Assembly: GCF_900302505.1 (NCBI RefSeq)
Contig: NZ_OMOJ01000001.1
Location: forward strand, 496,001-560,000
From: Pseudoprimorskyibacter insulae
Lineage (GTDB): Bacteria; Pseudomonadota; Alphaproteobacteria; Rhodobacterales; Rhodobacteraceae
DNA: 64,000 nt
Direction of reading: 5' to 3'
The position numbers and the translations under genes were made by a program. The notes under the pieces are model-generated. The model was not told the DNA's origin, did no database searches, and saw only the letters and a list, made by a program, of their open reading frames with translations. Below, one piece after another: positions 26,926 through 38,537 of this stretch (the stretch's first letter is position 1; each line of letters starts with the position of its first letter).

Positions 26926-27405
26926 GTGCGAGTTACCAAACGAACCAATATTGCGATGCGAGTGCTGATGTTTTGTGCTGCCAACACTGGTCGCCTAGTC
27001 ACCAAGCATGAGATCGCGAAAAAGTGCAACGCTTCGGAAAACCATCTGGCGCAGGTCATCAACCAATTGGCTCAGCTGGGCTTTTTGCACACGCAGCGGG
27101 GCCGCAATGGCGGGCTGGAACTTGGCCGCCCGGCAGATCAAATTGTCATCGGAGAGATTTTCCGCGCGCTTGAAGCCCCTGTGCCGCTGGCGGAATGTTT
27201 TGCCGATGTGGACAACACCTGCCCGTTGACCAATTCCTGCCGCTTGCGCACCGCGCTGACCGATGCGGCCAACGCCTTTTATGCCACCCTTGATCCGATC
27301 ACGCTTGATGCGCTGATTTGCGACAATGTCGGACTGTTGAACTTGCTTGGGCCGGATGGATCTTGTGGGCGCGATACCTCCAAACCAGAGCTTGTCACAG
27401 GCTAA
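26926..27405 (+). CDS. Rrf2-family FeS-type transcriptional regulator (RirA/NsrR-like)
   Basis: 159 residues, GTG start. The winged helix covers residues 1-80 (MRVTKRTNIAMRVLMF...CNASENHLAQVINQLAQLGFLHTQRGRNGG). Three cysteines in ECFADVDNTCPLTNSC have Cys-x7-Cys-x5-Cys spacing, which as I recall matches RirA (iron response) better than E. coli NsrR (x4, x5). Such proteins sense iron, FeS status or nitric oxide through an FeS cluster. Target genes cannot be read, although the nearby FNR-like box hints at oxygen or nitrogen-oxide control. It is followed directly by the glycine riboswitch. Confidence 0.87.
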   Translation: MRVTKRTNIAMRVLMFCAANTGRLVTKHEIAKKCNASENHLAQVINQLAQLGFLHTQRGRNGGLELGRPADQIVIGEIFRALEAPVPLAECFADVDNTCPLTNSCRLRTALTDAANAFYATLDPITLDALICDNVGLLNLLGPDGSCGRDTSKPELVTG

Positions 27406-27424
27406 ATGGTCCGCTAGAGGTTCC

Positions 27425-27585
27425 CCATCTTGATGGGAGAACCGGGCAAACCCGGTGCCGAAGGAGCAACCGCCCCGGAAACTCTCAGGCCCAAGGACCG
27501 TCAGGATACGAAACTCTGGAGAGAGGCCCGTTCATCGGGTCCGCCGAAGGGATAACGATCTCAGGCGACAAGGACAGAGGGGGCA
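27425..27585 (+). ncRNA. Tandem glycine riboswitch
   Basis: Two consecutive glycine aptamers precede gcvT. The first covers about 27430-27510 (GGGAGAACCGGGCAAACCCGG..., then the conserved GCCGAAGGAGCAA and AAACTCTCAGGC). The second covers about 27511-27583 (GGAGAGAGGCCCG...CCGCCGAAGGGATAACG and ATCTCAGGCGACAAGGACAGAGGG). GCCGAAGG(A/G) and CTCAGGC occur in both halves, as in known tandem gcvT elements. Glycine binding normally turns on the glycine cleavage operon. A hairpin CCGAAG...CTTCGG at 27615-27638 could be the expression platform. Confidence 0.93.
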
Positions 27586-27659
27586 TTCAAGGTGCGGATG
27601 GCGCGCCACGAATGCCGAAGACATGCCTATGGCTTCGGACAGCTATGACCGGAGGCCGC

Positions 27660-28778
27660 ATGTCGGACGATTTGAAACATACACCGCTGTTTGATCTTCA
27701 TGCCGAATTGGGTGCCAAAATGGTGCCCTTTGCGGGCTATGCCATGCCGGTGCAATACCCGCTTGGCGTTATGAAAGAACATCTGCACACCCGCGCCCGC
27801 GCGGGTCTGTTCGATGTCAGCCACATGGGCCAAGTGATTCTGCGCGGGGCCGATGTTGCGGCTGCGTTTGAAACCATGGTGCCGGTCGATGTGGCCGGTC
27901 TGGCCGAAGGGCGTCAGCGCTATGGTTTTTTCACCAATGACAAAGGCGGGATCGAAGACGATCTGATGTTCGCCAATCGCGGCGATCATCTGTTCGTCGT
28001 GGTCAACGCCGCCTGCAAAGAGGCCGATGTCGCACTGATGCGTGCCGCGTTGGAACCGGGTGTCACGGTCGAGGTGATCGAAGACCGCGCGCTTTTGGCG
28101 CTGCAAGGCCCCGAAGCCGAGGACGTGCTGGCCGGCCTGAACCCCGCCGCCCGCGAAATGCGTTTTATGGATGTGGCCACGCTTGAATTGGTGGGGGCCG
28201 ATTGCTGGGTGTCGCGGTCGGGCTATACCGGCGAAGACGGGTATGAGATTTCGGTGCCAACGGACGCGGTCGAGGCACTGGCCCGCGCCCTTCTGGCCCA
28301 TGAGGCGGTCGAGCCCATCGGCCTTGGCGCGCGGGATTCGTTGCGGCTTGAGGCGGGGCTTTGCCTGTACGGTCATGACCTGACGCCCGACGTCACGCCC
28401 GTGGCCGGTGCCTTGACCTGGGCGATCCAGAAAATCCGCCGCGCAGGTGGCGACCGCGCGGGCGGTTTCCCCGGTGCAGATGTGATTCTGGCGCAGTTGT
28501 CGGGCGGGGCGGCGATGCGCCGCGTGAACCTGCGACCCGAAGGCCGCGCCCCGATGCGCGAAGGTGTGCAGATATTTGCGGATGAAACATCAGACACGCC
28601 GATTGGATACGTGACATCGGGTGCATTTGGACCGACCGTCGAAGGGCCAATTGCCATGGGCTATGTGTCTTGGGACTTGGCCGAACCAGATCAGAGGCTT
28701 TACGGTGAAGTGCGCGGCAAACGCCTGCCAGTCACCGTCTTGGCCGCCCCCGCCTTCAAATCCCGCTACAAGAAATAA
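27660..28778 (+). CDS. gcvT: Aminomethyltransferase, glycine cleavage T protein
   Basis: 372 residues from the ATG at 27660 (ribosome site GGAGG). Transfers the methylene group from the aminomethyl-lipoyl H protein to tetrahydrofolate. GCV_T fold: [20 protein letters not shown] at the N-terminus, [18 protein letters not shown] and [19 protein letters not shown]. First gene of gcvT-gcvH-gcvP under glycine riboswitch control. Longer in-frame starts would lie within the riboswitch and were rejected. Confidence 0.96.
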   Translation: MSDDLKHTPLFDLHAELGAKMVPFAGYAMPVQYPLGVMKEHLHTRARAGLFDVSHMGQVILRGADVAAAFETMVPVDVAGLAEGRQRYGFFTNDKGGIEDDLMFANRGDHLFVVVNAACKEADVALMRAALEPGVTVEVIEDRALLALQGPEAEDVLAGLNPAAREMRFMDVATLELVGADCWVSRSGYTGEDGYEISVPTDAVEALARALLAHEAVEPIGLGARDSLRLEAGLCLYGHDLTPDVTPVAGALTWAIQKIRRAGGDRAGGFPGADVILAQLSGGAAMRRVNLRPEGRAPMREGVQIFADETSDTPIGYVTSGAFGPTVEGPIAMGYVSWDLAEPDQRLYGEVRGKRLPVTVLAAPAFKSRYKK

Positions 28779-28797
28779 TCCTTCAGGAGAGACGAGA

Positions 28798-29157
28798 ATG
28801 AAATACACCGAAGAACATGAATGGCTGCGCGTCGAGGATGATGTGGTTGTCGTTGGCATCACTGCACATGCTGCCGAACAACTGGGCGATGTGGTTTTCG
28901 TGGAGCTTCCCGACGAAGGCACGACCGTGAGCAAAGACGATGAGGTCGTGGTGATCGAAAGCGTCAAGGCCGCATCCGATATTCTGGCCCCGCTGGACGG
29001 CGAGATTGTCGAAGTGAACGGCGCAATCGTCGATGAGCCTGGCAAGGTCAACGACGACCCGGAAGGCGAGGCTTGGTTCTTCAAGATGAAGATCGAAGAC
29101 CTGTCCGAGCTGGACGACTATATGGACGAAGCGGCCTATCGCAAGTTCATCGGGTAA
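28798..29157 (+). CDS. gcvH: Glycine cleavage system H protein
   Basis: 119 residues. Lipoyl carrier protein with the lipoylation site Lys in [10 protein letters not shown] at about residue 62 and the typical start [13 protein letters not shown]. Shuttles the aminomethyl group between P, T and L proteins. Ribosome site AGGAGAGA. Located 19 bp after gcvT. Confidence 0.97.
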   Translation: MKYTEEHEWLRVEDDVVVVGITAHAAEQLGDVVFVELPDEGTTVSKDDEVVVIESVKAASDILAPLDGEIVEVNGAIVDEPGKVNDDPEGEAWFFKMKIEDLSELDDYMDEAAYRKFIG

Positions 29158-29200
29158 GGCGCAATTGGCGGCGGGTGGCCCGGTGGCCGCTGTCGCATTT

Positions 29201-29230
29201 GCGTATTTAAGAAAGAGAAGAAGCAGGGGA
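29201..29230. repeat. Intergenic repeat, copy 2
   Basis: Identical over 29 bases to 4211-4239 and starts GCGTATTTAAGAAAGAG. It lies in the gcvH-gcvP gap, so it is transcribed with the operon. A polypurine run GAAAGAGAAGAAG forms its 3' half. Confidence 0.7.
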
Positions 29231-29277
29231 CGCGCGCGTTTCCTGCTGGCGTTGGGCTTTTCCTGAGGGGATGAAAC

Positions 29278-32127
<2,850 letters not shown>

Positions 32128-32131
32128 GGGG

Positions 32132-32150
32132 GAGGGGCTTTGCCCCTCTT
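32132..32150 (+). terminator. Hairpin after gcvP
   Basis: GAGGGGC-TTT-GCCCCTC followed by TT, 5 bp after the gcvP stop. A first, weak intrinsic terminator. Confidence 0.5.
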
Positions 32151-32171
32151 GGCCTGCGGCCAATTCACCCC

Positions 32172-32199
32172 GCGTACTTAGAAAAGAGAAGAAGAGAGG
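32172..32199. repeat. Intergenic repeat, diverged copy 3
   Basis: GCGTACTTAGAAAAGAGAAG-type sequence, resembling the copies at 4211 and 29201 with a few changes. It sits directly before the terminator at 32198. Confidence 0.55.
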
Positions 32200-32219
32200 G
32201 GCCTTGGCGGGCCCCTTTT
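32198..32219 (+). terminator. Intrinsic terminator of the gcv operon
   Basis: GGGGCC-TTGGCG-GGCCCC followed by TTTTC; a 6-bp GC stem with a T tract on the plus strand. Confidence 0.75.
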
Positions 32220-32221
32220 CG

Positions 32222-33088
32222 TTATTTCAGCGTATCGGTAAGGTGGTCGCGGATGCGGCCCCATGTGGCGGCGTCGGGGGCCATCAGCAGGATATCTGTG
32301 CGCGGGGCGGCGGCGGTATAGTCGCTACCATCCAGCAGGGCGACATGAGCGCCGGCGCGTTGCGCGATCAGAACGCCCGCGGCGTGATCCCATGGGGTCA
32401 GCTTGGTGGCCAGTAGGAAATCGACATTGCCTTGGGCGAAGGTGCGGGCCTCATGGCAGGCGCAGCGGAGCGACATGGCGCGGGCAAAGTCGGGCAGCAG
32501 CGCGGCCAAGGGCTTGCGCTTGTCTTCGGGGAAAAGATCTACCGTGATATAGCCGCCGAGATCGCCAATCGGGCCGCCCTTGGCGACGGTCAGTTTGCGC
32601 GGCGGTTTGCCGGGGCGGACCAGTTCGGCATCGCTGGTTTCATCGGCGATGATGTAGTCATCATTGACCGGATCATAGAGCAGACCAAACACTGGGCGGC
32701 CAAAACGCAGCATTGAGATGATGACGCCAAAGGTGCTCAGGCCGTTGGCAAAGTTCCATGTGCCGTCCACCGGATCAATGGTGAAGGCCAGTTCTGCCTC
32801 GGGGATTTTATCGAGCGTGCCCGGGTTTTCCGAGATGTCCTCTTCGCCGATGATCAACGCGTTGGGGAACATGCGCAGCAAACCGCGCGCGATCATTTTC
32901 TCGGACTCGCGGTCGGCATCCGTGACCAGATCCTGCGCACTGGTCTTGGTGTCGATCTGCGACGGCGAAAGTGCGCGGAAACGCGGCAGAATTTCGGTTT
33001 TGGCGGCGCGGCGAACCAGATTGACCAGACTTGCGCGTTGCGATGCGGTCAGCGGGGCGGTGATCGGGATAGGCAATTGGTCAGTCAA
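32222..33088 (-). CDS. Inositol monophosphatase family phosphatase
   Basis: 288 residues from a TTG at 33088, chosen because GGAG stands eight bases before it and the protein then begins LTDQLPIPITAPL as in related enzymes. Mg-dependent phosphatase signatures: GEEDISEN (metal Glu), DPVDGTWNFANG, and the C-terminal WDHAAG. The family includes inositol-1-phosphatase, histidinol-phosphatase and CysQ; the substrate here is not decidable. A longer TTG start at 33151 is possible but less likely. Confidence 0.85.
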   Translation of the reverse strand: MTDQLPIPITAPLTASQRASLVNLVRRAAKTEILPRFRALSPSQIDTKTSAQDLVTDADRESEKMIARGLLRMFPNALIIGEEDISENPGTLDKIPEAELAFTIDPVDGTWNFANGLSTFGVIISMLRFGRPVFGLLYDPVNDDYIIADETSDAELVRPGKPPRKLTVAKGGPIGDLGGYITVDLFPEDKRKPLAALLPDFARAMSLRCACHEARTFAQGNVDFLLATKLTPWDHAAGVLIAQRAGAHVALLDGSDYTAAAPRTDILLMAPDAATWGRIRDHLTDTLK

Positions 33089-33175
33089 TGAAACAGCTCC
33101 GGTGGAATCGGCGGTCGGGTTTGGGATGCCAGCCCCCGACGCCAAGTGCAAGGTGACGAATTGTTCGCAGCAGCC

Positions 33176-35692
33176 CTAGTCGCGGTTGCGCAAGATGCTG
33201 GCAGGGCGTGCCGCCAGCGGACGCCAAGCGAAGGCCAGACCGGCCAAAAGGCTTGCCAGAATTCCGCCCGCAACCACCCCAATGGCCGAGGCCCAGATCA
33301 CGATGAAATCGGCCTCCATCACGTAGTGGGTCACGGCCCAGCCGCCCAAAACACCTGCGGCCAGCGCCACCAGCCCCGCCGCCGCGCCAAGGATGGCCGA
33401 GCGGAGCGCGAAGCTGAACAGGATGCGGCGGCGCGTGGCGCCAAGGGTTTTCAGCACGGCCGCCTCAAACGTCCGGTTGCGCTCGCCCGCGGCGGCGGTC
33501 CCGATCAGCACCAGAAAGCCGGTGATCAAAGTGGCGGCGGCCCCCCAGCGGGTGGCATCGGCAATGCCGGACAGCAGCAGGCTGACCTGATCGATGGCGT
33601 CGCGCACGCTGATGGCGGTGATATTGGGATAGGCGTTGGACAGATCGCGCAGGATCGTCGCCTCGGCGCTGCGGTCAGCATAGACGGTTGAGATAAAGCT
33701 ATGCGGCGCACCCGACAGGGCGGCGGGGTTCATCGACATGACAAAGCCGATCCCGGCGGTGGAAAAATCCACCTCGCGGAAAGAGGTGATGGTCGCGGTG
33801 ATGTCGCGGCCCAGAATGTTGACGGTTAGTTCATCCCCCAGTTTCAGGCCCATTTCCGTGCCTTCTTCGGCAGCGAAGGACACTTGCGGCGCTCCGGTGT
33901 AATCTTCGGGCCACCAAGTGCCTCGGGTGATCGTCGTCCGTTCGGTCGGGGTGGCGGAATAGGTCACGCCGCGATCGCCGCGCAGAACCCAGTGTTCGCC
34001 CACGGCCTCGGTCGCTGGAATGCCGTTGATGCGGGTGATGATGCCGCGCAGCATCGGGGCGCTTTCGACGCGGGATACGGCCGGATCGCTGTTCAGGCGG
34101 TCCATGAAGCCGGGCATCTGGTCTTTTTGGATATCGACAAAGAAGTAAGAGGGCGCAACCTCGGGCAGGTCGCCCGCGATGGCGTTGCGCAGATTGCCGT
34201 CGATCTGGCCAATCGCGGCCAGAACGGCCAGTCCCAGACCCAGCGACAACACCACAGACATCGCCGCATCGCGCGGGCCGGATATCGCGCCAAGCGCCCA
34301 ACGCAGGGCGGGGCGGCCTTTGGTCAGGCGCATGCCCTTGCCCGCCAGCCAATGCACCGCCAGCGCGGCAAGGGACAGAAGGACAAGCGATCCAAGCATG
34401 CCGCCCGCCGTCCAAAGTGTCAGGCGCGGGTTGCCGGAAAATACCGTGGCGACGGCCAGCAGCAGGGCCAGCAAACCAAGCGTCCAAAGCAGATATCCCC
34501 GTGCGGGCAGGGCCTTGGCCCCATCCAGCGCATCGCGGAACAGGGTGGCGGCCCGGACCTCTTCGGCGCGGGCCAGCGGCCAGAGGGTGAACAAAAGCGC
34601 GGTCAGGATGCCGTAGAGCGCAGCCTCGGCCAGTGCGCCGGGGTGCAGGGCGATGATGGTCGGAACGGGCAGGGCCTGAATGATCAGCGGCGCAAACAGG
34701 ATCGGCACCAAAGCCCCAAGGATCAGCCCGATGCCAATGCCAAGCAGGCTGAGGGCGCCGATCTGAAGGAAATAGGTTTGAAAGATCGTCGCCCGCGTTG
34801 CCCCAAGCGTGCGCAGCGTGGCGATGACATGGGTCTTGCGGGCCAGATAGGCGCGAACGGCGGAGGACACACCAATGCCGCCAACGGCCAGACCGGACAG
34901 ACCAACCAACACTAGAAATGCGCCCAAACGGTCGACAAACCGGGCAATGCCGGGGGCGCCGTTGCGGGCGTCGCGCCAGCGCATGCCGGTATCGCGGAAC
35001 CGGGTCTCGGCCTCGGCGTCCAGGGCATCAAGATCGCTGCCGCTGGGCAAAAGCAGGCGGTAATTCGTCTCAAAAAGGGTGCCGGGTTGCAGCAGGCCGG
35101 ATGCGGCCAGCGCATCTGTCCGCACAATGGTGCGCGGGCCAAGGCCAAAGCCCCCCGTGGCGCTGTCGGGTTCGGTCACAAGGCGGGCGGTCAGGGTAAA
35201 GACCTGATCCCCAAGCTTAAATTCATCGCCGACGGTAAGGCCCAGACGGTCGGCCAGTACGGGGGCCATAACCGCGCCTTGGCCCGCCAACGCGGCCTTG
35301 ATCGACATCGCGGGGTCAAGCGTGACCTGACCAAGCAAAGGATAGGCATCATCGACGGATTTCACCTGCGTCAGCGCGCGTTCGGTTTGATCGCCGCGCG
35401 TGACAACCGCCATGGACCGGAAATCGGTCACTTCGGACAGGGCGGTGCCGGTGTCCGTTAACCATGCCCGCTCATCGGCATTGGCAAAGCGATAGGTGAA
35501 CCGCGCCTCGGCATCGCCGCCAAGCAGCACAGCGCCCTGATCGGTCAGCCCGGCCTCAATCGACGATCGCACCGATCCGACCCCGGCAATCGCGGCCACT
35601 CCAAGGGCAAGGCAGGCAACCAGAATGCGAAACCCGGCCAGCCCCCCGCGCAATTCGCGGTGGGCAAAGCGTGCGGCGGTCCGCAGGCTCAT
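33176..35692 (-). CDS. ybbP: FtsX-like ABC transporter permease (YbbP type)
   Basis: 838 residues from the ATG at 35692. One N-terminal helix (ILVACLALGVAAIAGVGS), a large periplasmic domain (about 45-250), and two FtsX membrane blocks (about 260-480 and 700-838), which is the 10-helix YbbP layout rather than the 4-helix LolCE layout. Uses the ATPase encoded immediately upstream (4-bp overlap). The E. coli ybbAP pair also lies divergent from tesA, exactly as here. The substrate is not established; the family handles lipoproteins or lipids at the periplasmic face. Confidence 0.9.
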   Translation of the reverse strand: MSLRTAARFAHRELRGGLAGFRILVACLALGVAAIAGVGSVRSSIEAGLTDQGAVLLGGDAEARFTYRFANADERAWLTDTGTALSEVTDFRSMAVVTRGDQTERALTQVKSVDDAYPLLGQVTLDPAMSIKAALAGQGAVMAPVLADRLGLTVGDEFKLGDQVFTLTARLVTEPDSATGGFGLGPRTIVRTDALAASGLLQPGTLFETNYRLLLPSGSDLDALDAEAETRFRDTGMRWRDARNGAPGIARFVDRLGAFLVLVGLSGLAVGGIGVSSAVRAYLARKTHVIATLRTLGATRATIFQTYFLQIGALSLLGIGIGLILGALVPILFAPLIIQALPVPTIIALHPGALAEAALYGILTALLFTLWPLARAEEVRAATLFRDALDGAKALPARGYLLWTLGLLALLLAVATVFSGNPRLTLWTAGGMLGSLVLLSLAALAVHWLAGKGMRLTKGRPALRWALGAISGPRDAAMSVVLSLGLGLAVLAAIGQIDGNLRNAIAGDLPEVAPSYFFVDIQKDQMPGFMDRLNSDPAVSRVESAPMLRGIITRINGIPATEAVGEHWVLRGDRGVTYSATPTERTTITRGTWWPEDYTGAPQVSFAAEEGTEMGLKLGDELTVNILGRDITATITSFREVDFSTAGIGFVMSMNPAALSGAPHSFISTVYADRSAEATILRDLSNAYPNITAISVRDAIDQVSLLLSGIADATRWGAAATLITGFLVLIGTAAAGERNRTFEAAVLKTLGATRRRILFSFALRSAILGAAAGLVALAAGVLGGWAVTHYVMEADFIVIWASAIGVVAGGILASLLAGLAFAWRPLAARPASILRNRD

Positions 35693-36378
35693 TCCGCGGC
35701 CTCGGCGGTTTGGGCGATCCGGCCATCGTGCAGGCGGATCGTGCGGTCGCATCGCGCGGCAAGATCGGGTGCGTGGGTCACAAGGATCAAGGTCGCGCCG
35801 TGCCGGTCGCGCAATCCGAACAACAAGTCGATGATCGCCGCGCCATTTGCGCCATCAAGGTTGCCCGTAGGTTCATCCGCCAAAAGGATCTTGGGGCGGG
35901 TTACGGCGGCGCGGGCCAGGGCGACGCGCTGTTGTTCGCCCCCCGACATCTGCGCCGGGTAATGGCCGGCGCGGTGGCCCAGTCCCACGGCCTCAAGCTC
36001 GGCCTCGGCGCGGTCAAAGGCGTCTTTTACCCCGGCAAGTTCCAACGGCGTGGCGACGTTCTCCAAGGCGGTCATCGTGGGGATCAGGTGGAAGGATTGA
36101 AACACAACGCCCATATGGTCGCGGCGAAACAGGGCAAGCTGGTCTTCGTTCATATGGGTCAGATCCTGCCCCAAGGCCAAAACCTTGCCCGAGGTTGCCC
36201 GCTCTAGCCCGCCCATGACCATCAGAAGCGATGATTTGCCCGACCCGGACGGGCCAACCAGCCCCAGCGTTTCCCCTGCGGTGACGTTTAACGAAATTCC
36301 GTGCAGGATTTCGACCATTCCGGCATTGCCTCTCAGGCGTAAAGTCACATCTTCTAGGGCAAGCAATGGGGCAGGCAT
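35689..36378 (-). CDS. ybbA: ABC transporter ATP-binding protein (LolD/YbbA type)
   Basis: 229 residues from the ATG at 36378. Walker A GPSGSGKSS at about residue 41, Q-loop VFQSFHLIPTMTALENV (typical of the MacB/LolD subgroup), signature MSGGEQQRVALARA, Walker B ILLADEPTGNLD, and His switch LVTHAPD. Partner of the FtsX-like permease. A longer in-frame start at 36438 would overlap tesA and was rejected. Divergent start codons of ybbA and tesA are only 16 bp apart, so promoters overlap the opposite genes. Confidence 0.93.
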   Translation of the reverse strand: MPAPLLALEDVTLRLRGNAGMVEILHGISLNVTAGETLGLVGPSGSGKSSLLMVMGGLERATSGKVLALGQDLTHMNEDQLALFRRDHMGVVFQSFHLIPTMTALENVATPLELAGVKDAFDRAEAELEAVGLGHRAGHYPAQMSGGEQQRVALARAAVTRPKILLADEPTGNLDGANGAAIIDLLFGLRDRHGATLILVTHAPDLAARCDRTIRLHDGRIAQTAEAAE

Positions 36379-36394
36379 CAAAGGACTTCCAATT

Positions 36395-37063
36395 ATGTTT
36401 CGCTGTTTCACATATGGGGCGCGTGCCCTGACGAACAACCTTGCGGCGCTGATGATTTTGGCGGCCCCGGCTGTGGCGGACGAACGGGTGGATATTCTGG
36501 CCTTCGGGGACAGTCTGACACAAGGTTACGGCTTGATCGAACAAGAAGGGTTCGTGCCGCAATTGCGCGGCTGGCTGGCAGGGCGCGGCCATGACGTGCG
36601 GGTCGTCAATGGCGGCGTTTCAGGCGATACCACGGCGGGCGGGTTTGCCCGGATTGCCTGGTCGCTGAGCGATGACATTGATGCGATTATCGTCGCGCTT
36701 GGCGGCAATGACGTGCTGCGCGGCATCGCGCCTGAGGTGGCGCGGGCCAATCTGGATGGCATTATGACCGAGGCGCAGACGCGCGGGGTTGAGGTTCTGC
36801 TGGTCGGGATCGACGTGCCGGGGAACTATGGGGCCGAATATAAATCGACCTTTGAGGCGATCTATCCAGACTTGGCAGCCACCTATGACGCCTTGCTATT
36901 CGAGAGCTTCTTAGACGGGTTGGCGCCGGAAGGCGGCGATTTGGCGGATCTTGGGGCCTATTTGCAGGCCGACGGTATCCATCCCAATGGCGCGGGCGTC
37001 ACGCGCATCGTTGAGGCCATTGGCCCATCAGTCGAAGCTTTGATTGAGAAAGCCGGGCAGTAG
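36395..37063 (+). CDS. tesA: Arylesterase / thioesterase I, SGNH hydrolase (TesA type)
   Basis: 222 residues. A signal peptide (about 1-28, ending AVADE) precedes an SGNH domain: block I FGDSLTQGYG (catalytic Ser), block II Gly in VSGDTTAGG, block III GGNDVLRG, and block V DGIHPNGAG (Asp and His). A periplasmic esterase/thioesterase/lysophospholipase. The divergent neighbour ybbAP is conserved from E. coli. The start is at ATG 36395; upstream in-frame codons read through ybbA. Confidence 0.93.
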   Translation: MFRCFTYGARALTNNLAALMILAAPAVADERVDILAFGDSLTQGYGLIEQEGFVPQLRGWLAGRGHDVRVVNGGVSGDTTAGGFARIAWSLSDDIDAIIVALGGNDVLRGIAPEVARANLDGIMTEAQTRGVEVLLVGIDVPGNYGAEYKSTFEAIYPDLAATYDALLFESFLDGLAPEGGDLADLGAYLQADGIHPNGAGVTRIVEAIGPSVEALIEKAGQ

Positions 37064-37071
37064 CGCCGGAT

Positions 37072-37299
37072 TTAGGCCGCGCGAGTGAAGGCCGGGGCGG
37101 GCGCGCGCATGGTTGCGGATGCGGCAGCGGGGCCATGCGGGCCGGATGCGCGTTTGGCGATCATCATCATGGCCAACAGAACGCTAAGCCCCATGTAGAT
37201 GCCGAAGGCGGACAGAGTGGAATAGTCCAGCGCGAATTTGCTGACGATAGCGGCGATAAATCCGATGATGCTGCTGAAGATAAAAGCCATTGCCGCCAT
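37072..37299 (-). CDS. Small membrane protein of unknown function
   Basis: 75 residues. Two predicted helices, about 3-24 (IFSSIIGFIAAIVSKFAL) and 30-48 (FGIYMGLSVLLAMMMIA), then a positively charged Pro/Ala tail. A good ribosome site (GGAAGGAA) argues that it is real. No family recognised. Convergent with tesA, 8-bp gap. Confidence 0.65.
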   Translation of the reverse strand: MAAMAFIFSSIIGFIAAIVSKFALDYSTLSAFGIYMGLSVLLAMMMIAKRASGPHGPAAASATMRAPAPAFTRAA

Positions 37300-37383
37300 A
37301 ATCCGTTCCTTCCCTTACGAATACTACCGTAGGTTTAATGAAATATAAACGGGAGAATTGGGCGCGAATGTGGCTCAGAGGTG

Positions 37384-38532
37384 TCAGGAGGCTGCCTTTT
37401 GGCGCGATCTTGGCAGAAAATAGCTTGGCAGACGTCCCAGAAGGGCCAGCGTGATCTCTCCGTACTCGCGCTCACCGGCCAAAAGATACAGGTATTCGCG
37501 GCGCAACGTGCGGGATGCGCGGAACCTGTTGATGAACGTCGCTTGAAACTGCGGCAGGAACAGAATCGGCCGGATCATGCGCGCCTGCCGGATGGCCCGG
37601 TGAATGGGGCGTAACGCATGCTTATAGAGGCGCAAGGCGCGGTCGGGTTCATGCGCGGCCTCAATCACGGCATTTGCCGCCATATGCCCGCTGCGAATGG
37701 CAAAAGCGATGCCTTCGCCGGTGATCGGATCGACAAGCCCAGCCGCATCCCCGGCCAGCAGAACGCGCCCCTTGCCCGGCATGGCGCGGAAGCCGCCGAA
37801 CGGTAGGAATTGCCCTTTGACCTTTGCCCCTGTTTTCAGGCCAAGATCGTCCATATAACGGGCCATATGCGCCTTCATGTCGGGGTTCCGGCGCATCACG
37901 CCGCCCACGCCCACGGTGATCGAGCCTTGTTTGGGGAAGTGCCAGCCATAGCCCCAATCCGCCGCGCCAAAGTCAATCCGCAGTTCGGCGTCGGGGTGGT
38001 TGCCGGGATATTCCAATTCCAGCGCGAAACCGATCTGATCGCGGTCAAACGCATCGCCAAACAGGGCCTTCGCGGTCTGGCTATTGGCCCCATCAGCGGC
38101 AATCAGGATGGGCGCGGTCAGGGTTTGGGCGCCCACGCGCACGCAGGGCGCATCCAGCGATTGCACCTGCGGCGCGGTGCCCAGATAGCACGCGGCCCCG
38201 GCGTCCTTGGCCAATTGCACCAAGGCGGCATCCAGATCCGTTCGCATCAGAAGATCCAGCGGCGGGATATCGTCATAGGTGCCAAGTTTCTGCCCGAAGG
38301 CGTGGAAGGACACGCGATGAAACCGGCGCATTGGCACATCTGGTGCGTCTTGCCCAAAGGCGTCACGGAAGTATTTTGTCGAACGGCCCGTGAACCCGCC
38401 ACCGCATAATTTATCGCGCGGAAACTTGGCCTTATCGACCAAAGCCACCGACAGACCCTTTGACGCCGCAACAAAAGCTGCGGTGCTACCAGCCGGGCCA
38501 GCCCCCAGAACGATCAGATCAAAGGCGGGCAC
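37384..38532 (-). CDS. Geranylgeranyl reductase family FAD-dependent oxidoreductase
   Basis: 382 residues. FAD-binding GxGxxG in DLIVLGAGPAGSTAAFVA at the N-terminus, the CGGGFTGRS block, and the second FAD motif VLLAGDAAGLVDPITGEGIAFAIRSG at about residues 270-295. This last motif defines the geranylgeranyl-reductase/electron-transfer flavoprotein-like group. Such enzymes saturate isoprenoid chains or oxidise other lipids. No photosynthesis genes are seen nearby, so chlorophyll synthesis is not implied. The gene ends 5 bp before the L,D-transpeptidase gene's start side on the same strand and may be co-transcribed with it. Confidence 0.88.
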   Translation of the reverse strand: MPAFDLIVLGAGPAGSTAAFVAASKGLSVALVDKAKFPRDKLCGGGFTGRSTKYFRDAFGQDAPDVPMRRFHRVSFHAFGQKLGTYDDIPPLDLLMRTDLDAALVQLAKDAGAACYLGTAPQVQSLDAPCVRVGAQTLTAPILIAADGANSQTAKALFGDAFDRDQIGFALELEYPGNHPDAELRIDFGAADWGYGWHFPKQGSITVGVGGVMRRNPDMKAHMARYMDDLGLKTGAKVKGQFLPFGGFRAMPGKGRVLLAGDAAGLVDPITGEGIAFAIRSGHMAANAVIEAAHEPDRALRLYKHALRPIHRAIRQARMIRPILFLPQFQATFINRFRASRTLRREYLYLLAGEREYGEITLALLGRLPSYFLPRSRQKAAS

Positions 38533-38537
38533 GGGTC

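Noticed and set aside
26247-27062. Longer version of the gamma-glutamylcyclotransferase-like gene reaching 27062
   Set aside because: The extension would cross the Rrf2 start and the FNR-like box; the family N-terminus (YGSL loop) fits the ATG at 26825.
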